DNA of 48,546 nt, from positions 1 through 48,546 of the forward strand of contig NZ_PPPT01000089.1 in the NCBI RefSeq assembly GCF_006483445.1, given 5' to 3'. The stretch's first letter is position 1, and the number at the start of each line of letters is the position of its first letter. Positions 9,595-18,074 of the stretch are shown in pieces. The notes below the pieces were generated by a model that was given only the letters and a program-made list of their open reading frames with translations, searched no databases and was not told the origin of the DNA. The position numbers and the translations under genes are program-made. The stretch is from Bradyrhizobium guangdongense. Lineage in GTDB: Bacteria > Pseudomonadota > Alphaproteobacteria > Rhizobiales > Xanthobacteraceae.

Positions 9595-9956
9595 GCGCGC
9601 ACCAGCTTGGCGACGACGGCGAGCAACTGCTCGGGCTTGAAGGGCTTTGTAATCCAGCCGGTGGCGCCGGCGCTCTTGGCTTCCTGCTTCACCGTGTCAT
9701 TTGATTCGGTGGTCAGGAACACGATGGGCATGCCGACCGCGCTCGGCAGCTTGCGCAGCGCGCGGATCAGCTCCAGGCCGTTCATGACGGGCATATTGAG
9801 GTCGGTGATGACGAGATCGAGCTTGCCGGCCTGCGCTTTCGCAAGCCCCTGCGCACCGTCGCCGGCCTCGATCACGCTGTGGCCGGCCGGCTCCAGGACC
9901 ACCTTGATCATCTGGCGAATGCTGGGCGAGTCGTCGACTGTGAGAATCGTGGCCAT
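9591..9956 (-). CDS. cheY: Chemotaxis response regulator CheY
   Basis: A 121-aa single-domain receiver. It has the acidic pair D8/D9, phospho-acceptor D52 in VITDLNMP, the switch Thr region near T82/T83, and K104 in ITKPFKP. W101 occupies the position that is usually aromatic before the conserved Lys. It presumably binds the flagellar motor switch, or acts as a phosphate sink, after phosphorylation by CheA. Its ATG overlaps the stop of the STAS gene as TGATG and its stop overlaps cheA as ATGA, so STAS-cheY-cheA is a coupled translational unit. Confidence 0.95.
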   Translation of the reverse strand: MATILTVDDSPSIRQMIKVVLEPAGHSVIEAGDGAQGLAKAQAGKLDLVITDLNMPVMNGLELIRALRKLPSAVGMPIVFLTTESNDTVKQEAKSAGATGWITKPFKPEQLLAVVAKLVRA

Positions 9957-10279
9957 CAGGTGCCATCTTTCTTTTGCGGGAAATGCTGATCGATCATCGC
10001 GTCGCTGGCGAAACCGGCGCGGCGGATGGTGTTGCGAAGCGTCTGGGAAAATGCGGTAAGAACGACCGGACGCCCCTGCGCTTCGCCGGTCTTTGCGGTC
10101 GACAGCAGGAGTTGCACGGACGTGACGTCGGCCTTGTCGACGTTGGAACAGTCGATCTCGAGCCGATCCTGCCGGCCGAACGCCTCGCGGATCATGTCAT
10201 AGACGTTGCGGATCGCAGCAATGCTGCAATCGGCAGGCAGCCGCAGGGACCACTTCGGCTCGGTGGCATCAGGCGTCAT
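9956..10279 (-). CDS. STAS-domain protein, first gene of the che operon
   Basis: A 107-aa STAS domain (anti-anti-sigma type fold). I chose the ATG at 10279 because the upstream in-frame extension to 10336 does not look like STAS sequence. The core strand-helix reads LEIDCSNVDKADVTSVQLLL. The usual DSSG phosphorylation motif is replaced by DVTS, so phosphorylation at the canonical Ser is uncertain, although the Thr is a candidate. STAS genes at the head of che operons are known in alphaproteobacteria, but their biochemical role in chemotaxis is not settled. The stop overlaps the cheY start. Confidence 0.85.
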   Translation of the reverse strand: MTPDATEPKWSLRLPADCSIAAIRNVYDMIREAFGRQDRLEIDCSNVDKADVTSVQLLLSTAKTGEAQGRPVVLTAFSQTLRNTIRRAGFASDAMIDQHFPQKKDGT

Positions 10280-10416
10280 TCGTCCCCCAATTCCAAGAAT
10301 CCGACTACACGCATGACGCGAATTCCGTACGATCACTATTCGTGTCGGATCATGAGCAAAATCCTAATGCTGGACTCCGTACAACTACGGGACGAACTCC
10401 GTGGAACTTCGCGTCT

Positions 10417-10462
10417 GCATGCAAGCATGCCTAAAGCGCACAAATCTCGTGCGTTACGCACG
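10417..10462. promoter_or_regulatory. Divergent promoter region with two short repeats
   Basis: This stretch lies inside the 279-bp gap between the STAS gene (minus) and the HD-GYP gene (plus). It holds GCATGC-AA-GCATGC (10417-10430) and the perfect inverted repeat CGTGCG-TTA-CGCACG (10448-10462). It should carry the che operon promoter and the HD-GYP promoter. I cannot name the binding proteins. Confidence 0.35.
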
Positions 10463-10558
10463 ATGCAGGGGCGCTTCTCCGTAAAGACCGCATTTGCTCC
10501 GCGTTAAATGAAGCCGGGCTATTCGGTGACGTCATGACTCTTTGTTTCGAGTGAGCCG

Positions 10559-11668
10559 ATGCTGACCCAAGCGCTTCTGGTCGATGACAGCCGATCCGTG
10601 CTGGATTTTCTGAAGCGGCACATCGAAGCCGACGGAAGGGTGCAGGCCGCCGCGTTCCTCGACCCCGTCGAGGCCTTCGCCTGCGCCCGCGAGCGCGACT
10701 TCGACATCGTGCTGGTGGACTACGAGATGCCGGGGATGGACGGCATCAGCTTCATCCGCGCGCTGCGGAAACTGCCGAAATTCATCGACATCCCCGTCGT
10801 GATGATCACCTCGATCCAGACCGACGAGGTGAAAATGCGGGCGCTGGAGGCCGGCGCCACCGATTTTCTGCCAAAACAGCCGCAGAGCCTGGAGACGAGC
10901 GTCCGTCTTCGGAACCTGATCCGGCTCGGCGTCGCCGTCCGCAAGCTCAACGACCGCGCGGCGGATCTCGCGAGCGAGGTCGCGGCCGCAACACGAAAGC
11001 TTCAGGAACGCGAGGAGGAGATCATCCTGCGCCTGGCGCTCGCGGTCGAATACCGTGACAACGACACCGGCGAGCACACGCTGCGGGTGGCCCAATACAG
11101 CCGCCTGATCGCCGAGCAGCTCGGCCTTCCCGCCCGGCTCTGCCGCGACATCTACCTGGCCGCGCCCCTGCACGACGTCGGCAAGGTCGCGATCCCCGAC
11201 AACATCCTGCTCAAGCCCGGCAAGCTGACCGGGGCAGAGATGGACGTGATCCGCACTCACGCCACCATCGGCGAGCGCATTCTGGCGAACTCGACCTGCG
11301 AGCTGATCCAGCTTGGCGCCCAGATCGCAGCCGCCCATCACGAGCGCTGGGACGGCGCCGGCTATCCGCGCGGGCTGAAGGAGACGGACATTCCGGTCGC
11401 CGCGCGCGTGGTCGCGGTCGCCGATGTCTTCGACGCGCTGACGACGCGGCGGCCCTACAAGGAGCCGATGGCGCTTGCGGTCGCGCGCGACTATCTGACC
11501 GAGAACAAGGGCCGCCAGTTCGACCCCGCTTGCGTCGACGCCTTCCTGTCGCGCTGGGACGAGGTCACCGACATCGCCACGGGACAGAGCGCCGCGCCCT
11601 ACCGGACGGCCGAAGCGCCGCTAGCGCCGGCCGACGGGGACCGGCGAACCGCCTGCTCCGCGGCCTGA
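10559..11668 (+). CDS. Response regulator with HD-GYP domain (c-di-GMP phosphodiesterase)
   Basis: The 369-aa protein has an N-terminal receiver domain (about 1-120; D54 in LVDYEMPGMDG) and a helical linker with coiled-coil features (KLNDRAADLASEVAAATRKLQ). An HD-GYP domain follows, with APLHDVGKVAIPD and HHERWDGAGYPRGL and the downstream DVFDALTTRRPYK signature. HD-GYP enzymes hydrolyse cyclic di-GMP; the RpfG-like architecture predicts activity controlled by phosphorylation. It diverges from the che operon across 279 bp, so it probably connects the same signals to the motile-sessile switch. No kinase is adjacent. The C-terminal 25 residues are low complexity. Confidence 0.93.
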   Translation: MLTQALLVDDSRSVLDFLKRHIEADGRVQAAAFLDPVEAFACARERDFDIVLVDYEMPGMDGISFIRALRKLPKFIDIPVVMITSIQTDEVKMRALEAGATDFLPKQPQSLETSVRLRNLIRLGVAVRKLNDRAADLASEVAAATRKLQEREEEIILRLALAVEYRDNDTGEHTLRVAQYSRLIAEQLGLPARLCRDIYLAAPLHDVGKVAIPDNILLKPGKLTGAEMDVIRTHATIGERILANSTCELIQLGAQIAAAHHERWDGAGYPRGLKETDIPVAARVVAVADVFDALTTRRPYKEPMALAVARDYLTENKGRQFDPACVDAFLSRWDEVTDIATGQSAAPYRTAEAPLAPADGDRRTACSAA

Positions 11669-11687
11669 CCCTCGCTGTCTCCCGTCA

Positions 11688-13202
11688 TTATCTTGACGCC
11701 AGCAAAGTCTCGTTGGTTTCGTTCAAACGTCCTCCCTTGCAAAGCTCCGCCCACTGGCGGAAACGCTCGCCCTCGTTGGCGCGAGCAAGGTGGGACGGCG
11801 CCGCGAAGATCGCAAGCCGCTCGGTGCCCCGTTCGAACCGAGGCCAGACGTCCGCGGTGTCGGGCGCGCCGGTGGCCACGAAGCGCAGCACGCTCGCCTG
11901 CAGCCGCTCCGCGACCGCGATGTCGTCGGGCGTCATCGGCCCGCCTGCGCGCCTAAGGATGGGACGATCGATGAAATCAGGCAGGTGCGCCCACAGGCAG
12001 GCATTGTCGGCGCCGTGGGTCGGCCCTTGCGACAAAAATGGCTCCAGCGTCGGGCGATGGTCGAAGCGGCTCAGCCACACCGCGCCGCCTGCCGCGCTCT
12101 GGTCGCGCGCCAGATCCGTCATCGGCCGGTGCCAGAATGCATCCGAGAGCAGCGCTTCGTAGGGATCCTCATCAGCACGCGCCGTGGCGCGGTAGCAGGC
12201 CAGCAGGCGCTCCCAGCCGGGATCACCGAGGTCGGCGCGGACCTGCCGCTCGGTGGCGCGGATCATCGCGGCCGGCGGCGTGCTCTTCAAAAACATCGTC
12301 ATCTCGTCGCGGCAGGACCCGAGCCAGAGCGGGACGTGGCGCAAATGACCGTCGGCGATCACCTCCCGCGGCTCGCGCGCGATGTCAGCGCCATCGAGTA
12401 CCGGGCCGAACACCGTGCCGGAGGAGGTTTCGTCCGCCAGCTTTCGCCCGACGCTGTCCATTGCGGCAAAAAGCTGCGGCAGGGGCAGCGTCGCGATGGC
12501 GTCGGCGTTGCGCTCGACCCTGAGTTCCGCGAGCACGCGACGCGCCACCTCGTCGGCGCGCTCCGCACTCATGATGTTGCGTCCCGGCGCGCTCAGCGCC
12601 AAGACGCGGCTGAACTTTCCCCTGGCCTGCGGCAGGCTCGCCAGCGCGATCACCAGGGACGCGCCGGCCGATTGGCCCGACAGCGTCAGCGCATCGGGAT
12701 CGCCGCCGAAGTTCGCGATGTTGACCCGGGTCCAGTCGAGCGCGGCCAGCACGTCCGAAACTGCGAGATTATTGGCCTCGGCCAGCGCGCCGCCATGGCG
12801 ATGCAGTTGCAGGAAGCCGAGCGGGCCGAGCCGGTAGTTGATGGTGACGATGATGGCCGGGCCGCGCGCGGCGAGGAAGGCGCCATCGTAATCGGCGCCG
12901 CCGCCGGTGACGAAGGCGCCGCCATGGATGAAGAACAGCACCGGCAGCGGACGATCGACCCCGTCAGGTGCGAATATGTTGAGGGTAAGACAGGCATTCT
13001 CCTGCGCCCCATCGAGATGGCCGGGCTGCGGCGCATAAGCGCCGTAGTCCGTGCAGTGACGCGGCTCCATCCACGGGCGCGGCGCTGTTGCCTTGGCAAA
13101 CCGCCGGCTTGCGGCGAACGGCACGCCCTTGAAGGCGCGGACGCCATTTTGTGCAAGGCCGATGACCGGCCCGCTCGTGGTCGGAACTGCAGATGTCAGC
13201 AT
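11688..13202 (-). CDS. Type-B carboxylesterase
   Basis: An alpha/beta-hydrolase of the carboxylesterase/lipase (COesterase) family, about 504 aa, which is normal length. It has the oxyanion motif FFIHGGAF, the nucleophile elbow LSGQSAGAS (Ser near residue 178), the acid-region motif SCRDEMTMF and the C-terminal His region QGPTHGADN. No signal peptide is evident. I prefer the ATG at 13202, preceded by AAAGG; a GTG at 13214 is possible. It lies 18 bp after the transporter stop, so the two are probably co-transcribed, suggesting uptake of an ester-containing substrate and its hydrolysis. The substrate is unknown. It converges with the HD-GYP gene with only 19 bp between. Confidence 0.9.
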   Translation of the reverse strand: MLTSAVPTTSGPVIGLAQNGVRAFKGVPFAASRRFAKATAPRPWMEPRHCTDYGAYAPQPGHLDGAQENACLTLNIFAPDGVDRPLPVLFFIHGGAFVTGGGADYDGAFLAARGPAIIVTINYRLGPLGFLQLHRHGGALAEANNLAVSDVLAALDWTRVNIANFGGDPDALTLSGQSAGASLVIALASLPQARGKFSRVLALSAPGRNIMSAERADEVARRVLAELRVERNADAIATLPLPQLFAAMDSVGRKLADETSSGTVFGPVLDGADIAREPREVIADGHLRHVPLWLGSCRDEMTMFLKSTPPAAMIRATERQVRADLGDPGWERLLACYRATARADEDPYEALLSDAFWHRPMTDLARDQSAAGGAVWLSRFDHRPTLEPFLSQGPTHGADNACLWAHLPDFIDRPILRRAGGPMTPDDIAVAERLQASVLRFVATGAPDTADVWPRFERGTERLAIFAAPSHLARANEGERFRQWAELCKGGRLNETNETLLASR

Positions 13203-13220
13203 GCCGAATGTCACCTTTGC

Positions 13221-14561
13221 TCAGTTGCGACGCTTGCCGAGGTCGGCGATGTCGACCTTGTGCGTCTCGCGTGCCGTCGCAGCGGCTGCCGCCGAAATCA
13301 CGCAACAGCCGGCAACGAAGATCGCGACCGGAACCCAACCCGTCGGTCCCTCACCCACCACGCTCGCGCTCACCAGCGGCGTGAAGCCGGCGGCAAGGAA
13401 TCCGAGCTGGGTGCCGATCGCCGTGCCGGAATAGCGCACGCGCGTCTCGAACATCTCCGCATAGAAGGACGGCCAGATCGCGTTCGGTGCGGCGTAGACG
13501 ATGCCGGACAGGATCATGGCGGCGGCGAAGATTGCGATCGTGTTGCCCGAGGTCACCAGCATGAAATACGGGAACAGCAGCACCGCGCAGCCGAGCACGC
13601 CGCCGATGAATACCGGCTTGCGGCCGATGCGATCGGCCAGCAGCGCCCAGAGCGGCTGGGTGAGAAGCGCGGTGACGTTGCCGAGCACGCCGGCCCAGAG
13701 CATGGTCGGCCGCGCCACACCGAACTTGGAGGTGACATAGCCAAGTGTGAACACCGCGGTCATGGTGCTGACGGTCGCGATCAGCGCGCAGGCGATGACG
13801 CGCAGCACGTCCGGCCAATAGCCGCGCAGGAGGTCGATGATCGGGAAGCGCGCGACCTTTGCCGTGCCCTTGATCTCCTCGAAGGAAGGCGTCTCCGGCA
13901 TGGTCCGCCGCACCACATAGGCGACGACCAGCACGACGAAGGACAGCAGGAACGGAATGCGCCAGCCCCAGCTCAGGAGCACATCCTCGGGCATCGCGGA
14001 GACGGGGATGAACACCAGCGTCGCCAGGATCGCACCAGCCTGCGTGCCACTCAGCGTCCAGCTCGTGAAGAACGCGCGGTTCTTGTTGGCGGAGTGCTCC
14101 AGTGTCAGCGAGTTCGCTCCGCTCTGTTCGCCGGCAGCCGAGAGCCCCTGCAACAGGCGCAACAGCGTCAGGATGATTGGCGCGGCGTTGCCGATTGCCT
14201 TGGCGTCCGGCAACAGGCCGATCGCCAGCGTCGAGCCGCCCATCAGGACCAGTGTGAACAGCAGCACCGTCTTGCGCCCGATACGGTCGCCGAAATGGCC
14301 GAGGATGATGGCGCCCACGGGCCTCGCGATATAGCCGATACCGAAGGAGAGCAGCGACAACAGCGTCGCCGTCGAGGGATCGACATTGGCGAAGAACACT
14401 TTTGGAAAGATCAGCGCCGCGGCAGTGCCGTAGATGAAGAAGTCGTAGTATTCGAGCATGCTGCCGACGAAGCTGACGAGCGCCGCGCGCTTCGGCAGTT
14501 TCTTCTGATCGGCTTCCGCCGTGGACGACGCAGGCAGCGATGCGGTTGACGTCAACGTCAT
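13221..14561 (-). CDS. MFS transporter, metabolite:H+ symporter type
   Basis: A 446-aa major facilitator with about 12 hydrophobic helices. The first-loop signatures GSMLEYYDFFIYGTAAAL and GHFGDRIGRKTVLL are those of the metabolite:proton symporter group (ShiA/ProP/KgtP-like). A longer frame to 14738 exists, but the ATG at 14561 has a strong Shine-Dalgarno (GGGGAGGGG, 5 nt before) and starts at the natural N-terminus. It probably imports an organic acid or related compound that the downstream esterase acts on. Its promoter (14665-14693) overlaps a palindrome, consistent with repression by the divergent TetR protein. Confidence 0.92.
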   Translation of the reverse strand: MTLTSTASLPASSTAEADQKKLPKRAALVSFVGSMLEYYDFFIYGTAAALIFPKVFFANVDPSTATLLSLLSFGIGYIARPVGAIILGHFGDRIGRKTVLLFTLVLMGGSTLAIGLLPDAKAIGNAAPIILTLLRLLQGLSAAGEQSGANSLTLEHSANKNRAFFTSWTLSGTQAGAILATLVFIPVSAMPEDVLLSWGWRIPFLLSFVVLVVAYVVRRTMPETPSFEEIKGTAKVARFPIIDLLRGYWPDVLRVIACALIATVSTMTAVFTLGYVTSKFGVARPTMLWAGVLGNVTALLTQPLWALLADRIGRKPVFIGGVLGCAVLLFPYFMLVTSGNTIAIFAAAMILSGIVYAAPNAIWPSFYAEMFETRVRYSGTAIGTQLGFLAAGFTPLVSASVVGEGPTGWVPVAIFVAGCCVISAAAAATARETHKVDIADLGKRRN

Positions 14562-14664
14562 GAAGTCCCCTCCCCGTTTGAGATCTGACGTCCGGTCCGC
14601 CGCGCACGGGGTCTCTGCCCCGCGTGGCCGTCGGCTGGCTGTTGCCCGGACCTTGTTTTCAGTC

Positions 14665-14693
14665 ATAATGTACGAACTAGTACGTTTATGCAA
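14665..14693 (-). promoter_or_regulatory. Transporter promoter with TetR-type operator in the spacer
   Basis: On the minus strand TTGCAT (14693-14688) and CATTAT (14670-14665) are separated by exactly 17 bp, a good sigma-70 promoter about 104 bp before the transporter start. The spacer contains ACGAACTAGTACGT (14672-14685), a palindrome with one mismatched pair and an ACTAGT core. A repressor bound there would block the promoter. The divergent tetR gene at 14775 is the obvious candidate. Confidence 0.7.
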
Positions 14694-14774
14694 GGCCGGC
14701 CAAATGACGCCGCCGGAAGACGAAATTTGCCCTCGCATTCAAGGTGATCCATAGGATTGGTGGGAGAAACATTG

Positions 14775-15431
14775 ATGCTCGAGCGCATGCCGCCCTCATC
14801 GAAGCGCACCAACGATCCAGAGCGCACCAAGCGCGACATTATCGAAGTGGCGACCCAGGAATTTGCCGCCGAGGGCTATTCCGGCGCCCGGGTCGATGCC
14901 ATTGCGGCGCGGACGCGCACGTCCAAGCGGATGATCTACTACTACTTCGGCGGCAAGGAGCAGCTCTACCTCGCGGTGCTTGCGGAAGCCTATCGCAGCA
15001 TTCGCGCGCTGGAGGACCAGCTCGACATCGAACGCTGCGATGCGCGCGAAGGGCTGCGTCGCCTGATCGAGGCGACCTTCGACCATGACGAGCGCAACCC
15101 GAACTTCATCCGCCTCGTCTCGATCGAGAACATCCATCACGGCAAGCACCTCAAGCAGAACCCGCAGCTGCGCCAGCTCAACGCCAGCGTGATCAACACG
15201 CTCGACAAGCTGCTGCAGCGTGGCCGCAAGGACGGCACCTTCCGCGACGACGTCGATGCCACCGACCTGCATCTTGCGATCAGCTCCTACTGCTTCTTCC
15301 GCGTCGCCAACCGCTACACGTTTGGTGCGCTGTTCGACCGCGACCTCAGCGATCCGAAGGTGCTGGCGAAGAGCAGGCAGCAGATCGTCGACATGATTTT
15401 GGCGTGGCTTGCGGCGAAACCGCGCGCTTGA
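14775..15431 (+). CDS. TetR-family transcriptional regulator
   Basis: A 218-aa regulator. The N-terminal TetR HTH covers about residues 18-65, with RTKRDIIEVATQEFAAEGYSGARVDAIA and the recognition segment TSKRMIYYYFGGKEQLY. The C-terminal ligand and dimer domain resembles the TetR_C type seen in regulators of aromatic or acid catabolism. The frame is open from a TTG at 14757, but the ATG at 14775 has GGGAG 8 nt upstream and is preferred. It is divergent from the transporter-esterase pair and most likely represses it through the palindrome at 14672-14685. The ligand is unknown. Confidence 0.9.
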   Translation: MLERMPPSSKRTNDPERTKRDIIEVATQEFAAEGYSGARVDAIAARTRTSKRMIYYYFGGKEQLYLAVLAEAYRSIRALEDQLDIERCDAREGLRRLIEATFDHDERNPNFIRLVSIENIHHGKHLKQNPQLRQLNASVINTLDKLLQRGRKDGTFRDDVDATDLHLAISSYCFFRVANRYTFGALFDRDLSDPKVLAKSRQQIVDMILAWLAAKPRA

Positions 15432-15458
15432 GGTGGTGCACATGCACAGGTGATGATC

Positions 15459-15580
15459 CCGTCATCCTGAGGTGCGCGCCATGCGACGCGATGCGTCGCA
15501 TGGTAAGCCTCGAAGGATGAACGGCCCGGGGCCGTCGCCCTTCGAGGCCTTCGCTACGCTCCGGCACCTCAGGGTGACGG
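15459..15580. repeat. Palindromic intergenic repeat element, about 122 bp
   Basis: The ends are a 17-bp inverted repeat with one mismatch (CCGTCATCCTGAGGTGC at the left). Inside are a perfect 10-bp hairpin (15480-15502) and nested pairs around CCTCGAAGG / CCTTCGAGG. This is the structure of the abundant extragenic palindromic elements of Bradyrhizobium-type genomes (from memory, not searched). It may act as a bidirectional transcription barrier between the convergent genes. Its right end supplies the last three codons and the TGA of the gene at 15569-16570. Confidence 0.75.
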
Positions 15581-16570
15581 TGATGGATTTGTGCTGGCGC
15601 CAGAACGGACCACGCAACGGAATCCGATATCGCTTGCCGATGTATGGACCTGCTCGGGGCGGCGTGCGGCGGGACGATAGCGACGGCAATGGTTCGGCGC
15701 GGACAGATGCGAGGCGCCTTTCAGGACTTTTCGCGGAAGCCCGCACGCAGGTGCATCGGGATCCTGGCTGCCGCCTTCAGTGCCGCCGCGCGGATTCCAG
15801 GGTATGCGCCACGCTGCGGCGGAACCGGATTGGTGATGCGCCGACCACCAGTCCGAGGTCCATTCCCAGACATTGCCGATCATGTCGTAAAGACCGTAAC
15901 CGTTGGGCGGAAACGCCGTCACGGGTGACGTACGTTCGTAGCCGTCTTCGCACAGATTGCTGGCAGGGAAGTCACCCTGCCAGATGTTCGCCATGTGCCG
16001 GCCGCCGGGCGTCAGCGTATTGCCCCACGCGTAATCCTCGCCGTCGAGCCCGCCGCGCGCGGCATATTCCCACTCGGCTTCGCTTGGCAGATCCTTGCCG
16101 GCCCATGTCGCGTAGGCAGCCGCGTCGCGGTAGGCGACATGCACCACCGGATGATCGTCGAGATCCCTGATGTCGCTGCCGGGGCCGTAAGGGTGCCGCC
16201 AGTTGGCGGCGCGCATCAGCGTCCACCATTGCCGTCCGTCATCGTGGTCGGTGACATGCGGCAGCGGCGCAAACACCAGCGAGCCGGCATAGAGCGTGGG
16301 TGTCTGTGCCCCTGACGGGTCCTTCGCCTCCGACACGATCTGCGCCGTCGTCACATAGCCCGTCGTGTTGACGAATTCCTTGAACTGCCGGTTCGTGACC
16401 GGCGTGCGGTCGATCCAGAAGCCGTCGAGCGCGACGCGATGACTGGGCGCCTCTTCGGGATAGTGGCGATCGGAGCCCATCAGGAAGGTGCCGCCGGGGA
16501 TGAAAACCATCTCGCCGGCCTTCGCATCGTCCGGCCGCCACTCGCAACGATCGACGTCGGCCCACAACAT
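15569..16570 (-). CDS. Formylglycine-generating-enzyme-like (SUMF1) protein with one catalytic Cys replaced
   Basis: The FGE-sulfatase fold (SUMF1 family) covers the whole 333 aa: MVFIPGGTFLMGSDRHYPEEAP, FWIDRTPVTNRQFKEFV, LPSEAEWEYAARGG and GNVWEWTSDWW. These enzymes oxidise a sulfatase Cys to formylglycine. The C-terminal active site normally reads L-C-x4-C-x-RYR; here it is HLSAPNHCRRYR, so the first Cys is Ser290 and only C295 remains. Classical oxidase activity is therefore doubtful. The ATG at 16570 has GGAG 7 nt upstream; the longer frame to 16732 is not family sequence. No sulfatase gene is in the window. The stop codon lies inside the palindromic repeat, which may have replaced an earlier 3' end. 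Confidence 0.9.
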   Translation of the reverse strand: MLWADVDRCEWRPDDAKAGEMVFIPGGTFLMGSDRHYPEEAPSHRVALDGFWIDRTPVTNRQFKEFVNTTGYVTTAQIVSEAKDPSGAQTPTLYAGSLVFAPLPHVTDHDDGRQWWTLMRAANWRHPYGPGSDIRDLDDHPVVHVAYRDAAAYATWAGKDLPSEAEWEYAARGGLDGEDYAWGNTLTPGGRHMANIWQGDFPASNLCEDGYERTSPVTAFPPNGYGLYDMIGNVWEWTSDWWSAHHQSGSAAAWRIPWNPRGGTEGGSQDPDAPACGLPRKVLKGASHLSAPNHCRRYRPAARRPEQVHTSASDIGFRCVVRSGASTNPSPSP

Positions 16571-16863
16571 CGTGGAACTCCGCTTACGCCCGCACGCCCC
16601 GCCCGCTGCGATCGAAATCGCCGAGGTTGCAAAAGCTATGTGAAGTTCTGAGCGATGTGACGTGCAGATTGTGCCAAGATCTCGCGAGATACGGCGCTGA
16701 CGAGCTGGCATCTCAACATCGCCGGGCCGCACGGCCTCGCCGGGGATGCGGGAATTTTAGGCAATCTTGTAAGACAACCTGCCTCACCTGCCGCGACGGC
16801 GATCATGGTATTTCGCTGCCGATATGCCGTAGAATTGTCGCGCTTCGGTTCGAGAGTGATCGC

Positions 16864-17862
16864 ATGGGGACGTACCTTCTGGTTGATTCGCGTCGGCTCG
16901 ACGGTTTCGAGGGCCTTCATCAGGCGGTCCACGGCACGCATGTCGACGTGATGCAGCTCGGCCGCGGCAAGCTGCGCGGCACCTTGTCTCATGTCGGCAT
17001 CGGAGATTTTTCCCTCAGCATCGGCTCGTTCAATGTCGGGATGCGCACGCGGCGCATCGCCAGCGACGAGAAGCTGATCATCGGCATGCTGCTCAACGCC
17101 GAAGATCGCGTCGCGCACTGGTCATTCGACATGCAGCCGTCAGACGTGTTGGTGATTCCGCCGCTGCTCGAGCATGACGGCATCTTCCATGGTTCATCCG
17201 CCTATGCGGCGATGCGGCTTGGTCTCGAAGAGGTGACCGAGGTGTTCGCCGGCCAGCCGAAACTGGGTGATCCCGACTACTGGCGCAGCAAGAACCACTT
17301 CAAGGCCGATCCCGCGCTCGGACCGACCGCGGCGCGCCGCCTCGCCCAAATTGTCCTGCAACTGACCCAGCACCAGAACGAGCTGACCGCTCCTGCCGCC
17401 GAATTCTGGCGGCGCTCGATCGCCGAATGCATGGCCGCCAATGTGATCTGCTCGCTGCCGCCGGATGACAGCGGCTGGCTGCCGGCCGCAAGGCGGCTCA
17501 TCAATAAGGTCGAGGACTATCTCGACGAGGCCGGCACGCGGCCGGTCCATATTTCGGAGATCTGCGCGGCCTTGCACGTGTCCCGCCGAACCCTGCATCG
17601 TGCTTTCCAGGAGGTGTTCGGCATGGGACCGGTGACCTTCCTGCGCCACAAGCGCCTATGCACCATCCACTCCATCCTGCGCGAGAGCCGTCCGGGCACC
17701 ACCACCGTGTCCACGGTCGCCATGCAGCAGGGCTTTTACGAGCTCGGACGCTTCTCGCATTATTACCGCACGATGTTCGGAGAATACCCGTCGCAGACCC
17801 TGGGCATCCCAGTGCACGAACTCGTCGCGCACCAGCACAGGCCTGACGCAACGGTGATCTGA
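16864..17862 (+). CDS. AraC-family transcriptional regulator
   Basis: A 332-aa regulator. The N-terminal domain of about 215 residues resembles the variable sensory domain of EutR/AraC-type proteins. The C-terminal double HTH (about 235-325) has VHISEICAALHVSRRTLHRAFQEVFGMGP and the second helix pair ending FYELGRFSHYYRTMFGEYPS, a good AraC signature. The ATG at 16864 is chosen because upstream in-frame sequence looks non-coding. It diverges from the FGE-like gene across 293 bp. Target and ligand are unknown; the FGE-like gene is the only obvious local candidate. Confidence 0.9.
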   Translation: MGTYLLVDSRRLDGFEGLHQAVHGTHVDVMQLGRGKLRGTLSHVGIGDFSLSIGSFNVGMRTRRIASDEKLIIGMLLNAEDRVAHWSFDMQPSDVLVIPPLLEHDGIFHGSSAYAAMRLGLEEVTEVFAGQPKLGDPDYWRSKNHFKADPALGPTAARRLAQIVLQLTQHQNELTAPAAEFWRRSIAECMAANVICSLPPDDSGWLPAARRLINKVEDYLDEAGTRPVHISEICAALHVSRRTLHRAFQEVFGMGPVTFLRHKRLCTIHSILRESRPGTTTVSTVAMQQGFYELGRFSHYYRTMFGEYPSQTLGIPVHELVAHQHRPDATVI

Positions 17863-18074
17863 CCGGCCTTATTCGCTGCTCGCGCCGGGACGGAAATCTC
17901 ACGATTCATCAATGCATTAACCAAGCAGCCGAGGCTTGCGGGCGCGAGGTCGCATCATTGAACCGAATCCGGATAGAGTGGCACCAATAGACAGAGTGAT
18001 TGTGGTCACACAGGATGGCGTGGCGCTCTGCTAGGCCTTGGACCGGACAATCGATCAAGTTGGATGAGACAGTC

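Noticed and set aside
11790..14549. 919-aa plus-strand frame over the esterase and transporter
   Set aside because: It covers two convincing opposite-strand genes, has no domain, and is an Arg/His/Gly shadow.
18000..18074. Upstream extension of the FecR-like protein
   Set aside because: The ATG at 18075 starts a perfect signal peptide; the extension would bury it.
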